Notes: generated by a model not told the origin, from the sequence alone. 64,000 bases of DNA from Flavobacterium sp. CYK-55 (GCF_018413465.1 NZ_JAHCDK010000013.1:1-64000), one strand, 5' to 3'. Positions 41,791-51,592 are shown, counted from the first letter of the stretch. Translations and numbers: made by a program.

Positions 41791-42891
41791 ATGAATCAAG
41801 AAGAAAATCTCTTTTTTAAGATGATTTACGAAGTCTCCGATTATGCAATCATCATGCTCGATTCGGAAGGTAACGTAATGAATTGGAACATCGGTGCACA
41901 ACGAATAAAGGGCTACACCGCTGATGAAATTGTAGGTAAAAGCTTTAAGAATTTTTATACAGAAAATGATAAAGCCGAAGGCAAACCTGAAGAATTACTT
42001 CAAATTGCTAAAAATCATGGTACAGCCAGAGACGAAGGCTGGAGAAAGAAAAAAGACGGGAGTTTTTTCTGGGGCAGTATTACGATCACCGCCATCCACG
42101 ATGATCAAGGAGCAATTACTGGCTTTAGTAAGGTTACCCGTGATTTGACTGAACGGAAAAATGCCGAAAATGAACTCATTGAGCACTCAAAAGAACTTGA
42201 GAAGAAAAATCGTGAGTTAGAACAATTTGCGTATATCGCATCGCATGATTTACAAGAACCACTGCGAACAATTACTTGTTTGCATGAATTGTTAAGAGCA
42301 AAATTCATTGATACACTCGATGAAAATACAATTCAAGTTTTGGATTACATCAACGAAGCGACACAACGCATGCGTTCACTAATTCACGGATTGTTAGATT
42401 ACTCGCGTATTGGCAAAGAAAGTCAATGGGTTGATGTTGATGTGAACAAACTCATTAAAGATGTTCAAATTGATTTGAAGATTCTTATTGAAGATGCACA
42501 AGCTGAGATCACCATTGATAATTTACCGGTTATCTCGGCATTTGAAATTGAAATTCGTCAAATGTTTACCAATTTGATTACCAATGCCATCAAGTTTAGA
42601 GCTGCTGGACAAAAGCCCATCATCCATATTTCCGGAAACGAAAAAAAAGGGGTGTGGACTTTCTCGGTACAAGACAACGGAATTGGTATTCCCAAAGCTT
42701 TTCATGAAAAAATCTTCGTTATTTTTCAACGACTTCACTCGCGTGAAACCTATGAAGGAACCGGAATTGGTTTGGCGCATTGCCACAAAATTGCCCAATT
42801 ACACAAAGGTGATATTTGGGTTGAATCAGAAGAAGGAAAAGGAAGCACCTTTTATTTTAGTGTAGATACCCAAAAAATTAAAGCAGAATAA
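41791..42891 (+). CDS. PAS-domain sensor histidine kinase
   Basis: The 366-aa soluble kinase has a PAS domain (about 8-125, with DYAIIMLDSEGNVMNWNIGA and a PAC tail GFSKVTRDLTERKNAENE), a short coiled linker, a HisKA domain with H152 in IASHDLQEPLRTI, and a HATPase with QMFTNLITNAIKF (N-box), VQDNGIGIP (G1) and YEGTGIGLAHCHKIA (G2). The H-box is of the bacteriophytochrome type. No membrane segment is present, so it senses something inside the cell. I chose the ATG at 41791. The response regulator gene starts three bases downstream. Confidence 0.92.
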   Translation: MNQEENLFFKMIYEVSDYAIIMLDSEGNVMNWNIGAQRIKGYTADEIVGKSFKNFYTENDKAEGKPEELLQIAKNHGTARDEGWRKKKDGSFFWGSITITAIHDDQGAITGFSKVTRDLTERKNAENELIEHSKELEKKNRELEQFAYIASHDLQEPLRTITCLHELLRAKFIDTLDENTIQVLDYINEATQRMRSLIHGLLDYSRIGKESQWVDVDVNKLIKDVQIDLKILIEDAQAEITIDNLPVISAFEIEIRQMFTNLITNAIKFRAAGQKPIIHISGNEKKGVWTFSVQDNGIGIPKAFHEKIFVIFQRLHSRETYEGTGIGLAHCHKIAQLHKGDIWVESEEGKGSTFYFSVDTQKIKAE

Positions 42892-42894
42892 ACC

Positions 42895-43329
42895 ATGAGT
42901 ACAAAACCAAAATTAGACTGTATATTATTGGTTGACGATGACAGCGCAACTAATTTTATCAACGAAATCACCATCCGCAAAGCCGGTATTAAATCACATA
43001 TTCAAATATGTAACAGCGCACAAAAAGCATTGGATTTTTTAAGCTGTTCTGGTGAATTCAGCCACGTAAGTAGTCCGCCACAACCCGGAATGATTTTGTT
43101 AGACATCAATATGCCCGGCATGAGCGGTTGGGATTTTTTAGAACATTATGAAAACATTCCGAACAATCAAAAAGCCAAAATGATTGTAGTGATGCTCACA
43201 ACCAGTATGAATCCGGATGATCGCAAACGAAGCGAAGGGAATGAAAATATCAAATCTTTTATTCCTAAACCATTAGCACAAGATCATTTAATTCAAATTA
43301 TTGAAGAAAATTTTGATCATTCAATGTAA
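42895..43329 (+). CDS. Stand-alone response regulator (Rcp1-like)
   Basis: The 144-aa protein is one receiver domain with the acidic cluster VDDDSATNFI, phospho-acceptor D70 in MILLDINMPGMSGWDFLEH, and PKPL (Lys) near the end. No output domain is present. Such receivers pair with PAS/phytochrome-type kinases and pass phosphate on or act by protein contact. It is the direct partner of the kinase gene three bases upstream. A terminator follows. Confidence 0.93.
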   Translation: MSTKPKLDCILLVDDDSATNFINEITIRKAGIKSHIQICNSAQKALDFLSCSGEFSHVSSPPQPGMILLDINMPGMSGWDFLEHYENIPNNQKAKMIVVMLTTSMNPDDRKRSEGNENIKSFIPKPLAQDHLIQIIEENFDHSM

Positions 43330-43340
43330 GATTGAAAACA

Positions 43341-43375
43341 AAAAATCCCTCATTTAAGTTGAGGGATTTTTTTTT
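43341..43375. terminator. Bidirectional terminator
   Basis: AAAATCCCTCA and TGAGGGATTTT pair (with the T/A edges) around TTTAAGT, with long A- and T-runs outside. It serves the response regulator gene and the membrane protein gene at 43379. Confidence 0.7.
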
Positions 43376-43378
43376 AGT

Positions 43379-43777
43379 TTATACTGCCTGCTTTTTACTG
43401 AGCGCCCCAATGGTTAAGGCTACTGCAGCGCCCACTCCGGCGCCCATTAGGATGCAAATAGCTACATCCATAGCCATCATCTGAAAGTTCGGGTTTGCTT
43501 CCATTGATGAGCGAAAGAAGTTTTCCATCAGGCCGGTAAACACGCCAATTCCTGCTCCGACTTTTGCTCCACCCGCCAATGCATTGAGTGTTGTGAGTGC
43601 ATTATAGATGTAGGACATCAAAAATCCGAAGCTCATACATCCGGCAAAAATGAAGCTTAAGTTGGGATCGCCTCCGCCAAAATAATCGCGAAATAAGATT
43701 CCGTAGAACAGCCAGCCCAATAAAAAGTCAGCAATACCGCCGATTATTCCGGCTAAAATAAAGTTCTTTACATTCAT
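43379..43777 (-). CDS. Small four-segment membrane protein
   Basis: The 132-aa protein has hydrophobic, Gly/Ala-rich segments at about 5-25 (FILAGIIGGIADFLLGWLFY), 41-60, 68-86 and 103-125, with FRDYFGGGDPN between the first two. No function is known to me; similar short membrane proteins occur in Flavobacteriia. It is monocistronic and converges on the two-component pair. Confidence 0.75.
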   Translation of the reverse strand: MNVKNFILAGIIGGIADFLLGWLFYGILFRDYFGGGDPNLSFIFAGCMSFGFLMSYIYNALTTLNALAGGAKVGAGIGVFTGLMENFFRSSMEANPNFQMMAMDVAICILMGAGVGAAVALTIGALSKKQAV

Positions 43778-43885
43778 AACAGTTTGGTTTTAATTGGTTT
43801 ACTTAAAGTTAATTCTCTTTAAGTAGAAAATTTAACAGTTGTTGAGCAATTATAAACAATTATGAACAAACTAATATGACTTGTT

Positions 43886-45667
43886 TTACTGATTGGATCC
43901 GTAGATTTGTTGATAAAGTGATTTGTATTTTTCCATCACCACTTTGCGTTTGAGTTTTAAAGTGGGCGTAAGATGGCCACCGTCAATGGACCAAACATCA
44001 GGTGTGAGTTCAAAGCGTTTGATTTTTTCCCAACTGCCGAATTTTTCATTGAGTGTTTCCACTTCTTCAGCAATACGAGCAATTACTTTTGCGTTGGAGA
44101 TGATTTCCTGATTAGAACTTCTGAGTTCAATATGATGAATTTTTGCCCATTCCTTAACAAACTCAAAATTAGGCTGAATAAACGCTGCCGGCATTTTCTC
44201 ACCTTCGCCAATCACCATAATTTGCTCAATAAAGCGCGATTGTTTCATGGCATTTTCAATCAGTTGTGGTGCGATGTATTTTCCGCCGGATGTTTTGAAC
44301 ATTTCTTTTTTGCGATCGGTAATACGCAAGAAACCTTGAGCGTCAAATTCGCCGATATCGCCGGTATGAAAATATCCATTTTGAATGGTTTCGGCTGTTT
44401 TTTCAGGATCTTTATAATAGCCCATCATCACGTTCGGGCCTTTGCATAGAATCTCTCCGTCTTGTGCAATTTTAACTTCAACATTGTTGATCGGAATTCC
44501 AACGGAACCAATTTTGAAGCCTTTGTTTCTTTCACAATTGACCGAAATAACCGGTGAAGTTTCGGTAAGTCCGTAGCCTTCCATCACAGGTAAACCTGCC
44601 GCCGCAAATACGCGAATGAGCCTGTGTTGCAGGGCTGCGCTTCCGGAAACCATCACGTTGAGGTTGCCGCCCAAACCTTCTTTCCATTTGCTGAAAATGA
44701 GTTTGCGTGCAATTTTGAGCTGAAATTCATACCAAAATCCGTTGGCTCCGTAAGGTTCGTATTTGAGTCCGAGTTCAATGGCCCAGAAGAATAATTTTCT
44801 TTTGATTCCGGTGAGCTCGGCACCTTTAGCATAAATTTTATCGTAGACTTTTTCAAGCAACCTTGGAACTACTGAAAACACGGTTGGTTTGACTTCTTTG
44901 ATATTGTCAGAAAGTTTGTCAATAGATTCGGCAAAGTAAATGGATACCGAATAATACTGATAGATATACAAAATCATCCGCTCAAAAATGTGGCAAATCG
45001 GCAAGAAACTCAATGCTACACTCGAGCCTTCTTCAAACGGAATGCGCGGTGAGCTGTCAATGACATTTGAGACGATGTTTTGGTGTGAAAGCATCACGCC
45101 TTTGGGCTGCCCGGTGGTGCCCGAAGTATAAATAATCGTTGCTAAATCAGTGGTTTTAACTTGATCTTTTCTAGCTTCAACTTCAGTTTGGTTTGAAGCG
45201 TCTTGGCCCAATTCGAGTAATTCTTTCCAGTTTTTACAACCTTCAATTTCATCAAATGAATATACTTCAACCAACGATGGTACTTGCGCACGAATCAGGT
45301 TGACTTTTCGCAAAACTTCTGCGTCTGATACAAAGCAAAATCTTGACTCAGAATGATTAAAAATGTACTGATAATCTTCTTCAGAAATGGTCGGATAAAT
45401 CGGAACGTTTTGCGCGCCCAATTGCAACACGCCAATATCCATGATGTTCCACTCGGTACGGTTGTTTGAGCTAATCACCGCAATTTTATCATCCACCTGA
45501 ACGCCTAAACGCAACAAAGCCCTTGAAATCGCATTGGCTTTGTCGATGTATTCTTGCGTTGAAGTGGCTATCCATTGACCGTTGTATTTGGTCACCAATG
45601 CATTGGGCATGTTGTTTTTGGATAGCTGATGATAAGGAAAATCAAATAATCGAGTAATATGGGTCAT
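43886..45667 (-). CDS. Long-chain acyl-CoA synthetase (AMP-forming)
   Basis: The 593-aa enzyme activates fatty acids with ATP and CoA before beta-oxidation or lipid synthesis. The AMP-binding motif TIIYTSGTTGQPKGVMLSH lies near residue 178, followed by GYGLTETSPVISVN and YFHTGDIGEFDAQGFLRITD with DRKKEMFKTSGGKYIAPQ. The domain set and length fit the FAA/FadD15-like class. It is a single gene 2.4 kb upstream of the fad operon, on the same strand but separate, and likely feeds that pathway. Confidence 0.92.
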   Translation of the reverse strand: MTHITRLFDFPYHQLSKNNMPNALVTKYNGQWIATSTQEYIDKANAISRALLRLGVQVDDKIAVISSNNRTEWNIMDIGVLQLGAQNVPIYPTISEEDYQYIFNHSESRFCFVSDAEVLRKVNLIRAQVPSLVEVYSFDEIEGCKNWKELLELGQDASNQTEVEARKDQVKTTDLATIIYTSGTTGQPKGVMLSHQNIVSNVIDSSPRIPFEEGSSVALSFLPICHIFERMILYIYQYYSVSIYFAESIDKLSDNIKEVKPTVFSVVPRLLEKVYDKIYAKGAELTGIKRKLFFWAIELGLKYEPYGANGFWYEFQLKIARKLIFSKWKEGLGGNLNVMVSGSAALQHRLIRVFAAAGLPVMEGYGLTETSPVISVNCERNKGFKIGSVGIPINNVEVKIAQDGEILCKGPNVMMGYYKDPEKTAETIQNGYFHTGDIGEFDAQGFLRITDRKKEMFKTSGGKYIAPQLIENAMKQSRFIEQIMVIGEGEKMPAAFIQPNFEFVKEWAKIHHIELRSSNQEIISNAKVIARIAEEVETLNEKFGSWEKIKRFELTPDVWSIDGGHLTPTLKLKRKVVMEKYKSLYQQIYGSNQ

Positions 45668-45768
45668 TTTGGGTGGTTGTTAGGCATTGCAAATTAAAGA
45701 ATAAATAATTACGCTACAATTTTTTGTTATTTTCTAGCCAATTGCATCCAATCGAGCACGACTGTTTT

Positions 45769-45776
45769 TATCTTTG
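45769..45776 (+). promoter_or_regulatory. -7 element of the LTA-synthase-like operon
   Basis: TATCTTTG matches TAnnTTTG, 30 bases before the ATG at 45807; a weaker TTG lies 24 bases upstream. The element includes a possible TTG start at 45774, which can therefore be ruled out. Confidence 0.5.
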
Positions 45777-45806
45777 CGGCAGATTTATATTCTAATCGCT
45801 TTTTTT

Positions 45807-47750
45807 ATGCTCAAACATTGGCGTCTTTCTGAATACAAAGTATTGTTATACAGAATTTTACTAGCGTATTTGTTTTACTTTTTCGCTCGGGTTTTGTTTT
45901 ATGTATTCAACGCAGGATTGCTTAAAGTTCCTTCAGTTTCAGAGTTTTTGCGTTTGTGCTATTACGGTATTCCTTTTGACACCACAGCCATTTTGTATGT
46001 CAATATGCTGTTTATTGTTTTTTCGATTATTCCCATCAAAAAAGCGACTACTGTGGGTTATCAGAAGTTTTTGTTCTACCTGTATTTTGCCACCAACCTT
46101 TTGGCGTATGCCACCAATTTTATTGATTTAATTTACTACAAATATACTTATGCGCGCACCACTGCGGCCGTGATGAACGTTATTGAACACGAGAACAATA
46201 TGACCAAGTTGTTCTTGAGTTTTATGGTTGATTTTTGGTATGTTTTTGTGTTGTTTTTTGTCTTTGCCGGCTTGTGGATATGGGCTTACAAACGCATCCG
46301 AGTTGACTTCAAACCGTACACTTCAAAAAATCTGCATTACTACGGATTTTCAACCCTTGGTTTCTTGCTTATTGCGGCACTCATTGTGGGTGGAATCCGC
46401 GGAGGCGATTTTAAAAAATCAACTCGACCCATCAATTTGCTCGATGCCAGTCGTCACGTCAAAAACATTGTACATTCTGACATTGTGCTCAATACACCTT
46501 TTGCACTCATTCGAACAATGTTTAGCAACAGCTTTGCCAAGACCAATTATCCGGGAGTAAATCAACAGGTAATTCTCGAAAAAGTTATGCCCATCAAGCA
46601 ATACCGCAACCATCCGTTTACCAAACCCAATGTGGTGATTTTTATCCTTGAGAGCAATGGGCGTGAATACTACGGCGCTTTTAACAAAAAATTGAACATC
46701 AAAGATTTTAAATCGCATACGCCGTTTTTAGATTCTTTGGCCAACCACAGTATGATTTACACCAATGCCTATACCAATGGCCGTCAGTCTATTCACGGCA
46801 TGTCGTCGGTTTTGTCAGGCATTCCTTCGTTTAAAGATGCGTTTACATCCTCGCCTTATCCGAAGCAAAAAATTGAATCCATTGTATCCACTTTAGAAGG
46901 AATTGGTTACAACAGTTCTTTTTTTCACGGAGCGGCCAATGGTTCGATGGGTTTTTTGGGCTTTTCAAACATCCTGGGTATTGACCAATATTACGGACGA
47001 ACCGAGTTTAATGATGACAGTCAGTTTGATGGATTTTGGGGGATTTGGGATGAGCCGTTTTTGCAATTCATGAAACAAAAACTAGATCAGCAAAAGCAAC
47101 CGTTTTTCTCGTCGGTGTTTACGGTTTCATCGCATGAGCCGTACATCGTTCCTGAAAAATACAAAGACAAATTCAAAGAAGGCGATGTGCCGATTCACAA
47201 ATGCATCGAGTATACCGATTATTCGCTCAAGCGTTTTTTTCAAGAAGCGAAGAAATCACCGTGGTACAAAAACACCATTTTTGTGATGGTGGCCGATCAC
47301 GGAAACACGACTTTTTATAAAGAATACCGCCGTCCGATTGAGCGATTTGCCATTCCGATTATGATTTTTAAACCCGACAGCCCGTATGTGGGCGTTGATG
47401 AAGACTTGGCGCAACAAATTGATATTTATCCGACCATTTTAGATATGATTGGCTATCCGAAACCGTTTAGAAGTTGGGGTAGGAGTTTGCTCGACAAGAA
47501 AACCCAAGAACCTTTTGTGATCAATTCAACCGGAAGTTTATATCAGTTTTCTAAGGGCGATTATATCTGTATTTTTGACGGAAAGAAATCCATCGGGTTT
47601 TATGATAAAAATGACAAGGCTTTACAACACAATCTCATCGGTCAACGCAATGCGCAAATGAATGATTTAGAGTTGCAATGCAAAGCTTTTATACAAGATT
47701 ATATGGATCGCGTGGTGGGGCAAAAGCTCGATCCGCTTAACAAAAAATAA
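45807..47750 (+). CDS. LTA-synthase-like membrane sulfatase-fold enzyme
   Basis: The 647-aa protein has five hydrophobic segments (to about residue 200) and an extracytoplasmic alkaline-phosphatase/sulfatase-fold domain (about 270-560): FILESNGREYYG (metal-binding Glu), TNGRQSIHGMSSVLSGIPSF with a Ser/Thr nucleophile, VSSHEPYIVP and VMVADHGN (Asp-His). This is the family of lipoteichoic acid synthase and the phosphoglycerol or phosphoethanolamine transferases. A Gram-negative flavobacterium has no LTA, so transfer of a phospho-group to glycan or lipid is more likely. I chose the ATG at 45807. The phosphatase-like gene starts one base after its stop. Confidence 0.88.
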   Translation: MLKHWRLSEYKVLLYRILLAYLFYFFARVLFYVFNAGLLKVPSVSEFLRLCYYGIPFDTTAILYVNMLFIVFSIIPIKKATTVGYQKFLFYLYFATNLLAYATNFIDLIYYKYTYARTTAAVMNVIEHENNMTKLFLSFMVDFWYVFVLFFVFAGLWIWAYKRIRVDFKPYTSKNLHYYGFSTLGFLLIAALIVGGIRGGDFKKSTRPINLLDASRHVKNIVHSDIVLNTPFALIRTMFSNSFAKTNYPGVNQQVILEKVMPIKQYRNHPFTKPNVVIFILESNGREYYGAFNKKLNIKDFKSHTPFLDSLANHSMIYTNAYTNGRQSIHGMSSVLSGIPSFKDAFTSSPYPKQKIESIVSTLEGIGYNSSFFHGAANGSMGFLGFSNILGIDQYYGRTEFNDDSQFDGFWGIWDEPFLQFMKQKLDQQKQPFFSSVFTVSSHEPYIVPEKYKDKFKEGDVPIHKCIEYTDYSLKRFFQEAKKSPWYKNTIFVMVADHGNTTFYKEYRRPIERFAIPIMIFKPDSPYVGVDEDLAQQIDIYPTILDMIGYPKPFRSWGRSLLDKKTQEPFVINSTGSLYQFSKGDYICIFDGKKSIGFYDKNDKALQHNLIGQRNAQMNDLELQCKAFIQDYMDRVVGQKLDPLNKK

Positions 47751-47751
47751 G

Positions 47752-48339
47752 ATGAAAAAATCAACTAAAATTATCCTCGGAATTGTGTTTGGCGTGGTGC
47801 TTATCGGCATCGGAAAATACGTTTATGACATGAACATCAACCACAATTTTGAAACCATCACCGAAGGAAAAGTCTACAAATCAGGCGTGATTCCGCCCGA
47901 TGAAATCAAAGATTATGTGCAGAAATACCACATCAAATCTATTGTTGATTTGCGATTTCCCGGAACGGCTGATTTGGTTAACAATCCTGAAATTCCCGAA
48001 GAACTCACCGCCGAAAAAGAAGCCGTGGCCAAAATTCCCGGGGTAAATTATTTCAACAACGGTTCAGACCAAGTGCCCAACCAAAAGAATTTGGATACTT
48101 TTTTTAAAATCATGGATAATCCCGATAATTATCCGGTGCTGATTCACTGTTATCACGGAGTTGGTCGCGCCGAAATGTACTCGGCTATATATCGAATAGA
48201 ATATGAAGGATTCACCAACGAACAAGCGCGTCAAGGGGTTCGATCTATTATTAAATTCAGCTCGTTTGACGATGGAACTCCGAAAGGCGAATACTTAAAA
48301 GCCTACAAAAGCCGCAAGCAATTGCAACCAGCAAAATAA
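47752..48339 (+). CDS. Membrane-anchored tyrosine/dual-specificity phosphatase-like protein
   Basis: The 195-aa protein has an N-terminal membrane anchor (about 5-25, TKIILGIVFGVVLIGIGKYVY) and a PTP/DSP-fold domain with the active-site loop HCYHGVGRAEMY (C133 to R139, CX5R) and LRFPGT with a general-acid candidate upstream. It is extracytoplasmic by topology. It overlaps the transcript of the LTA-synthase-like enzyme (one base gap), so the target is probably a phospho-group in the same envelope pathway (lipid or glycan) rather than a protein. That is inference. Confidence 0.85.
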   Translation: MKKSTKIILGIVFGVVLIGIGKYVYDMNINHNFETITEGKVYKSGVIPPDEIKDYVQKYHIKSIVDLRFPGTADLVNNPEIPEELTAEKEAVAKIPGVNYFNNGSDQVPNQKNLDTFFKIMDNPDNYPVLIHCYHGVGRAEMYSAIYRIEYEGFTNEQARQGVRSIIKFSSFDDGTPKGEYLKAYKSRKQLQPAK

Positions 48340-48363
48340 TTTGAGAGTGCAACGGTACAAATT

Positions 48364-48391
48364 AGGTTCGGATGTTCCGAGCCTTTTTTTA
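48364..48391. terminator. Bidirectional terminator
   Basis: AGGTTCGGA and TCCGAGCCT pair (one T-G pair) around TGT, followed by a T-run that overlaps the end of the gene at 48389. Confidence 0.7.
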
Positions 48392-49153
48392 TAGGTCAAT
48401 GTACAGTTCGTTTTTGCCGTGGCTCAATACTGAAACGATAATGCCTAAAAAGGTCATCAGAATAATTAGGATTAGAATGTAAAAAACAATGATTCTCCAG
48501 ATAAAACCTGCTTTAGAATATAGCTTTCCGGCAGCGTTGTAATATACCCAAGCCGGAAATAGAAGCATGATAAAAAACACTGTAATTTCTAAGTAACCGA
48601 ATAAATTGGGAACATCAAAGGTCTCAATGAAATTCACCAATGAAAAGACCAAACTAATCATTAAGATGCCCAGTAAAGCTATGCCACCAATGATCAAATG
48701 CTCGGCTATATTGAGTTTTAAACGTTTGAAAATCAAATAGGCAATACACCCCAAAATAGGCACAATACTCAACAAAATTATTTTGAGGTTATCTTTAAAG
48801 AATTGGGTTATTTGCGGTGTATTGTTGCGGGTGTCTTCTTCAATCGGATGAATACTTTCATAAAAATGTGATAGCAATAAATTCAAACCAATCATCAGTA
48901 AGGCCAGATAAAAAACATTGTAATACCGTATGCGTTTACCGCTGATATAATCTAATGCCGCTTGCCCCGGGCGCATAAAAGTTTCTTTGATGGTAAAAAG
49001 AATTCCCCTTTCTAAATGCCAAATGCCGTGCAAGAGATCGTGTAGCAAAAAATGCTTCAGCGTAATGCGGTGTGTATCGGTTTTTTGCCCGCAATGAGCA
49101 CAAAAATGCTTTTCGGTTGGCTGGTTACAATTCAAACAAATGGCTTTTTCCAT
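48389..49153 (-). CDS. DUF3667 zinc-ribbon membrane protein
   Basis: The 254-aa protein starts with a zinc ribbon (CLNCNQPTEKHFCAHCGQ, residues 6-23), then HDLLHGIWHLERGILFTIKE and RPGQAALDYISGKRIRYYN, the DUF3667 signature, and five hydrophobic segments (about 78-235). The family is typical of Bacteroidota; its function is not known. The gene lies 15 bases upstream of the M14 peptidase gene's downstream end on the same strand. A distant relative is at 61468-62550. Confidence 0.88.
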   Translation of the reverse strand: MEKAICLNCNQPTEKHFCAHCGQKTDTHRITLKHFLLHDLLHGIWHLERGILFTIKETFMRPGQAALDYISGKRIRYYNVFYLALLMIGLNLLLSHFYESIHPIEEDTRNNTPQITQFFKDNLKIILLSIVPILGCIAYLIFKRLKLNIAEHLIIGGIALLGILMISLVFSLVNFIETFDVPNLFGYLEITVFFIMLLFPAWVYYNAAGKLYSKAGFIWRIIVFYILILIILMTFLGIIVSVLSHGKNELYIDL

Positions 49154-49168
49154 ATATAAAATCTGGGT

Positions 49169-51550
49169 TTATCGCTTGTAGAATTTTTGTGTTTCGGTAA
49201 AATCCGTGGCTTTGAGTTCAATAAAATACATACCGGTATTCAATGATTTCAAATCGATGCTTTGTAAACCATCATTGTGTTGGCTAGAAAACATCAATTG
49301 TCCGAGCAAGTTAAAAACCCGAATGTCATAATCGTCTCTTGAAGTTTGAACGTTTAAAACTTCCTGCGCCGGATTCGGATAAATTCTAAATGGCGAAATC
49401 ATGTTTTGTTCAGTAGCCAACAACACTGAGTTTTGCAACAAATTCACTTTAAAATCATCAAAGTAAAAACCGTCTAAATTCGTGCCCACATCGGTTGATA
49501 ATCGAAAGCGCACTTTAATCGATTGTCCGGCATAATCACTCAAACTAATTTCTTCAGTCACCCAATCAGCTTGCTTTCCGCTATAGGCAGGAATGGTTCC
49601 TTCAACCGTATTGGGTGTGATGGTTTGGGTATATTTTCCGCATTGTTCGGTCCAAGTCAAACCATTGTCTGTAGATACTTCAAAAGCCACAAAATCATAG
49701 CCGTTTTCAAGTTCCCATTTGGCAGCGAATGAAACCGTTGCATTGGTTATATCGGCCAAATTGATCGGATTGGTCAGTGTGATTCTTTTGTTTTGACTGT
49801 TGCTGTAGCTTCCGTTTGGCGAATCTGTAATCGATGAAGACGGCGATACAAAGGTTGTGGTTGATAAGCCCCAATTGTTGTTGGTCCAAGTCGGAGCTAG
49901 GGCAGAGGCTGTATCGGTGAGTGTGTTTTGCAATTGTCCGAACTTTTTGACGACTTGTTTGCGTTCGATGCTTTGGCCGTTGTCCATTACATATTCATAA
50001 ACAATATCATCGTTACTCGTTGTTCCGTTGGCCAGCGCCACAGCAATTTGACCGTTTGCGCTCTGATTCACGGAAAGTCCTGAAACTGAAAATGCCGGTC
50101 CGACCGAAGTGATGTTTGACGATATAGGATTGATGCTGATGCTAAAGTTTCCGCTGCCGCCCAATCCTAATTTAGACAATTCAAATTGTGCCTGAAATAC
50201 AGCTTGATCACCCACGAATTGAGGCGTTAAATCAGACAGAGAACCATATTCGCGAACGAGTTTGGCTGTCATTAAATTGGTAAACATCATTTTTTGGCAA
50301 AGTGGAATAATCTCGGTGGTAGCGGGCCAAAACGACAAACCGATTTCAGGCGTAAAAGCAAAAATCTTGTCGTGGTTTATGGTTTGTCCGTACATAAAAT
50401 CATCAGAACTTCCGGAAGCAGCATATAATTCCGAAGCTATTTGATTTACCAAATTATTGTTTGAAACCATCAATGAAGATATCTTCCCAAAGTAAGCATC
50501 ATCCGGACTAGGAACATTCAAATCATATCCAAAAGGATAAAGTAACAAATCTGAGTAAGTATGAGCATTGAGCGCGAATTTAAAATGATGGTTATCTACA
50601 AAATACTGCATAGCTTGGGTTTCAGGTTCCGAAAAAGGCGTTGTTCCGGGATAGGTTTCTCCGGTGGCATCGGCAGAAACACCATTGGTATTCCAAACAC
50701 TTTGGTTTTCATCGCCGCCTATCCAATAATCGTAGTTGCGGTTGTTGTCCACGCCAAAAGTTCCGTCGTTAAAGTTGCGTCTGTTTTTGCGCCACATTCC
50801 GCCACCGCTCGGATTGGTCGTTTCGTTATACACATAACCATCAGGGTTCACCACCGGAATAAAGTACAATTCAGTGTTGTCTACTATATCTTTGACTTCA
50901 TCATTGCTGGCGTAATTCTCGAGCAAATACCACATATAAAAAATGGTTTCTGACAATGAAATCGGTTCGCGCGCATGATGAACGGCTGTATACAAAACCT
51001 GCGGACGCGCATTGGGCACCGCAACATCTTTGGTGATTTTAACCCATTGCAGCGAGCGGCCTTCAGAAGTTGTAAAACTGCCTACGTTTTCTCTGCTCGT
51101 AATCAGCTCCGGATATTGGGTGCGCATGTCGTCGAGTTCCTGCAACATCTGCGCATAGGTCAGATAGCCGCCCATACTGCCCAAATTAAAATTGGCGGGT
51201 GTGGTGTATTCAATGTTTTGCGCTACGCAATCGAATCCGGTGTTGAGGATGCTTCTTTGCTGCGCTTTTTTTTTGTTTTGATCAACGTAATATTGCTGAA
51301 CGTTTTCAATCTCAATTTCAACTTTGAGTCCTAGATTTCTGGCTTTTTGAATTTCAGCTTCCGAGAAATCACACGTCAAAGAATAGCCTTTTTTGTGTTG
51401 GCCATGATCAGTTGCAATGCCAGCTTGTTGTAGTTTTTTGAGATTTTCAGCTGTTTCATAAATGATTTTCGCACGGTGATATTTAGGCGTACTGTTTTGT
51501 GCCAACACACACAATTGACTCAACAACAAGAGTATTAAAAGCTTTTTCAT
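49169..51550 (-). CDS. Secreted M14 zinc carboxypeptidase with type IX sorting tail
   Basis: The 793-aa protein has a signal peptide (MKKLLILLLLSQLCVLAQ), a propeptide-like part (about 20-105), then an M14 carboxypeptidase domain (about 115-420): HHAREPISLSE (zinc His and Glu, near 190), FALNAHTYSDLLLYPFGYD (third ligand) and FAFTPEIGLSFWP (catalytic Glu). A jelly-roll domain follows (about 520-695, with VSTDNGLTWTEQCGKY), then a type IX sorting domain (FRIYPNPAQEVLNVQ, LNTGMYFIELKA). It is probably an extracellular enzyme for protein nutrients. I chose the ATG at 51550 because the signal peptide starts there. Confidence 0.9.
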   Translation of the reverse strand: MKKLLILLLLSQLCVLAQNSTPKYHRAKIIYETAENLKKLQQAGIATDHGQHKKGYSLTCDFSEAEIQKARNLGLKVEIEIENVQQYYVDQNKKKAQQRSILNTGFDCVAQNIEYTTPANFNLGSMGGYLTYAQMLQELDDMRTQYPELITSRENVGSFTTSEGRSLQWVKITKDVAVPNARPQVLYTAVHHAREPISLSETIFYMWYLLENYASNDEVKDIVDNTELYFIPVVNPDGYVYNETTNPSGGGMWRKNRRNFNDGTFGVDNNRNYDYWIGGDENQSVWNTNGVSADATGETYPGTTPFSEPETQAMQYFVDNHHFKFALNAHTYSDLLLYPFGYDLNVPSPDDAYFGKISSLMVSNNNLVNQIASELYAASGSSDDFMYGQTINHDKIFAFTPEIGLSFWPATTEIIPLCQKMMFTNLMTAKLVREYGSLSDLTPQFVGDQAVFQAQFELSKLGLGGSGNFSISINPISSNITSVGPAFSVSGLSVNQSANGQIAVALANGTTSNDDIVYEYVMDNGQSIERKQVVKKFGQLQNTLTDTASALAPTWTNNNWGLSTTTFVSPSSSITDSPNGSYSNSQNKRITLTNPINLADITNATVSFAAKWELENGYDFVAFEVSTDNGLTWTEQCGKYTQTITPNTVEGTIPAYSGKQADWVTEEISLSDYAGQSIKVRFRLSTDVGTNLDGFYFDDFKVNLLQNSVLLATEQNMISPFRIYPNPAQEVLNVQTSRDDYDIRVFNLLGQLMFSSQHNDGLQSIDLKSLNTGMYFIELKATDFTETQKFYKR

Positions 51551-51592
51551 GAACGATTTTTGCTCAAAAATACAATAATCCTTCAATAATGA

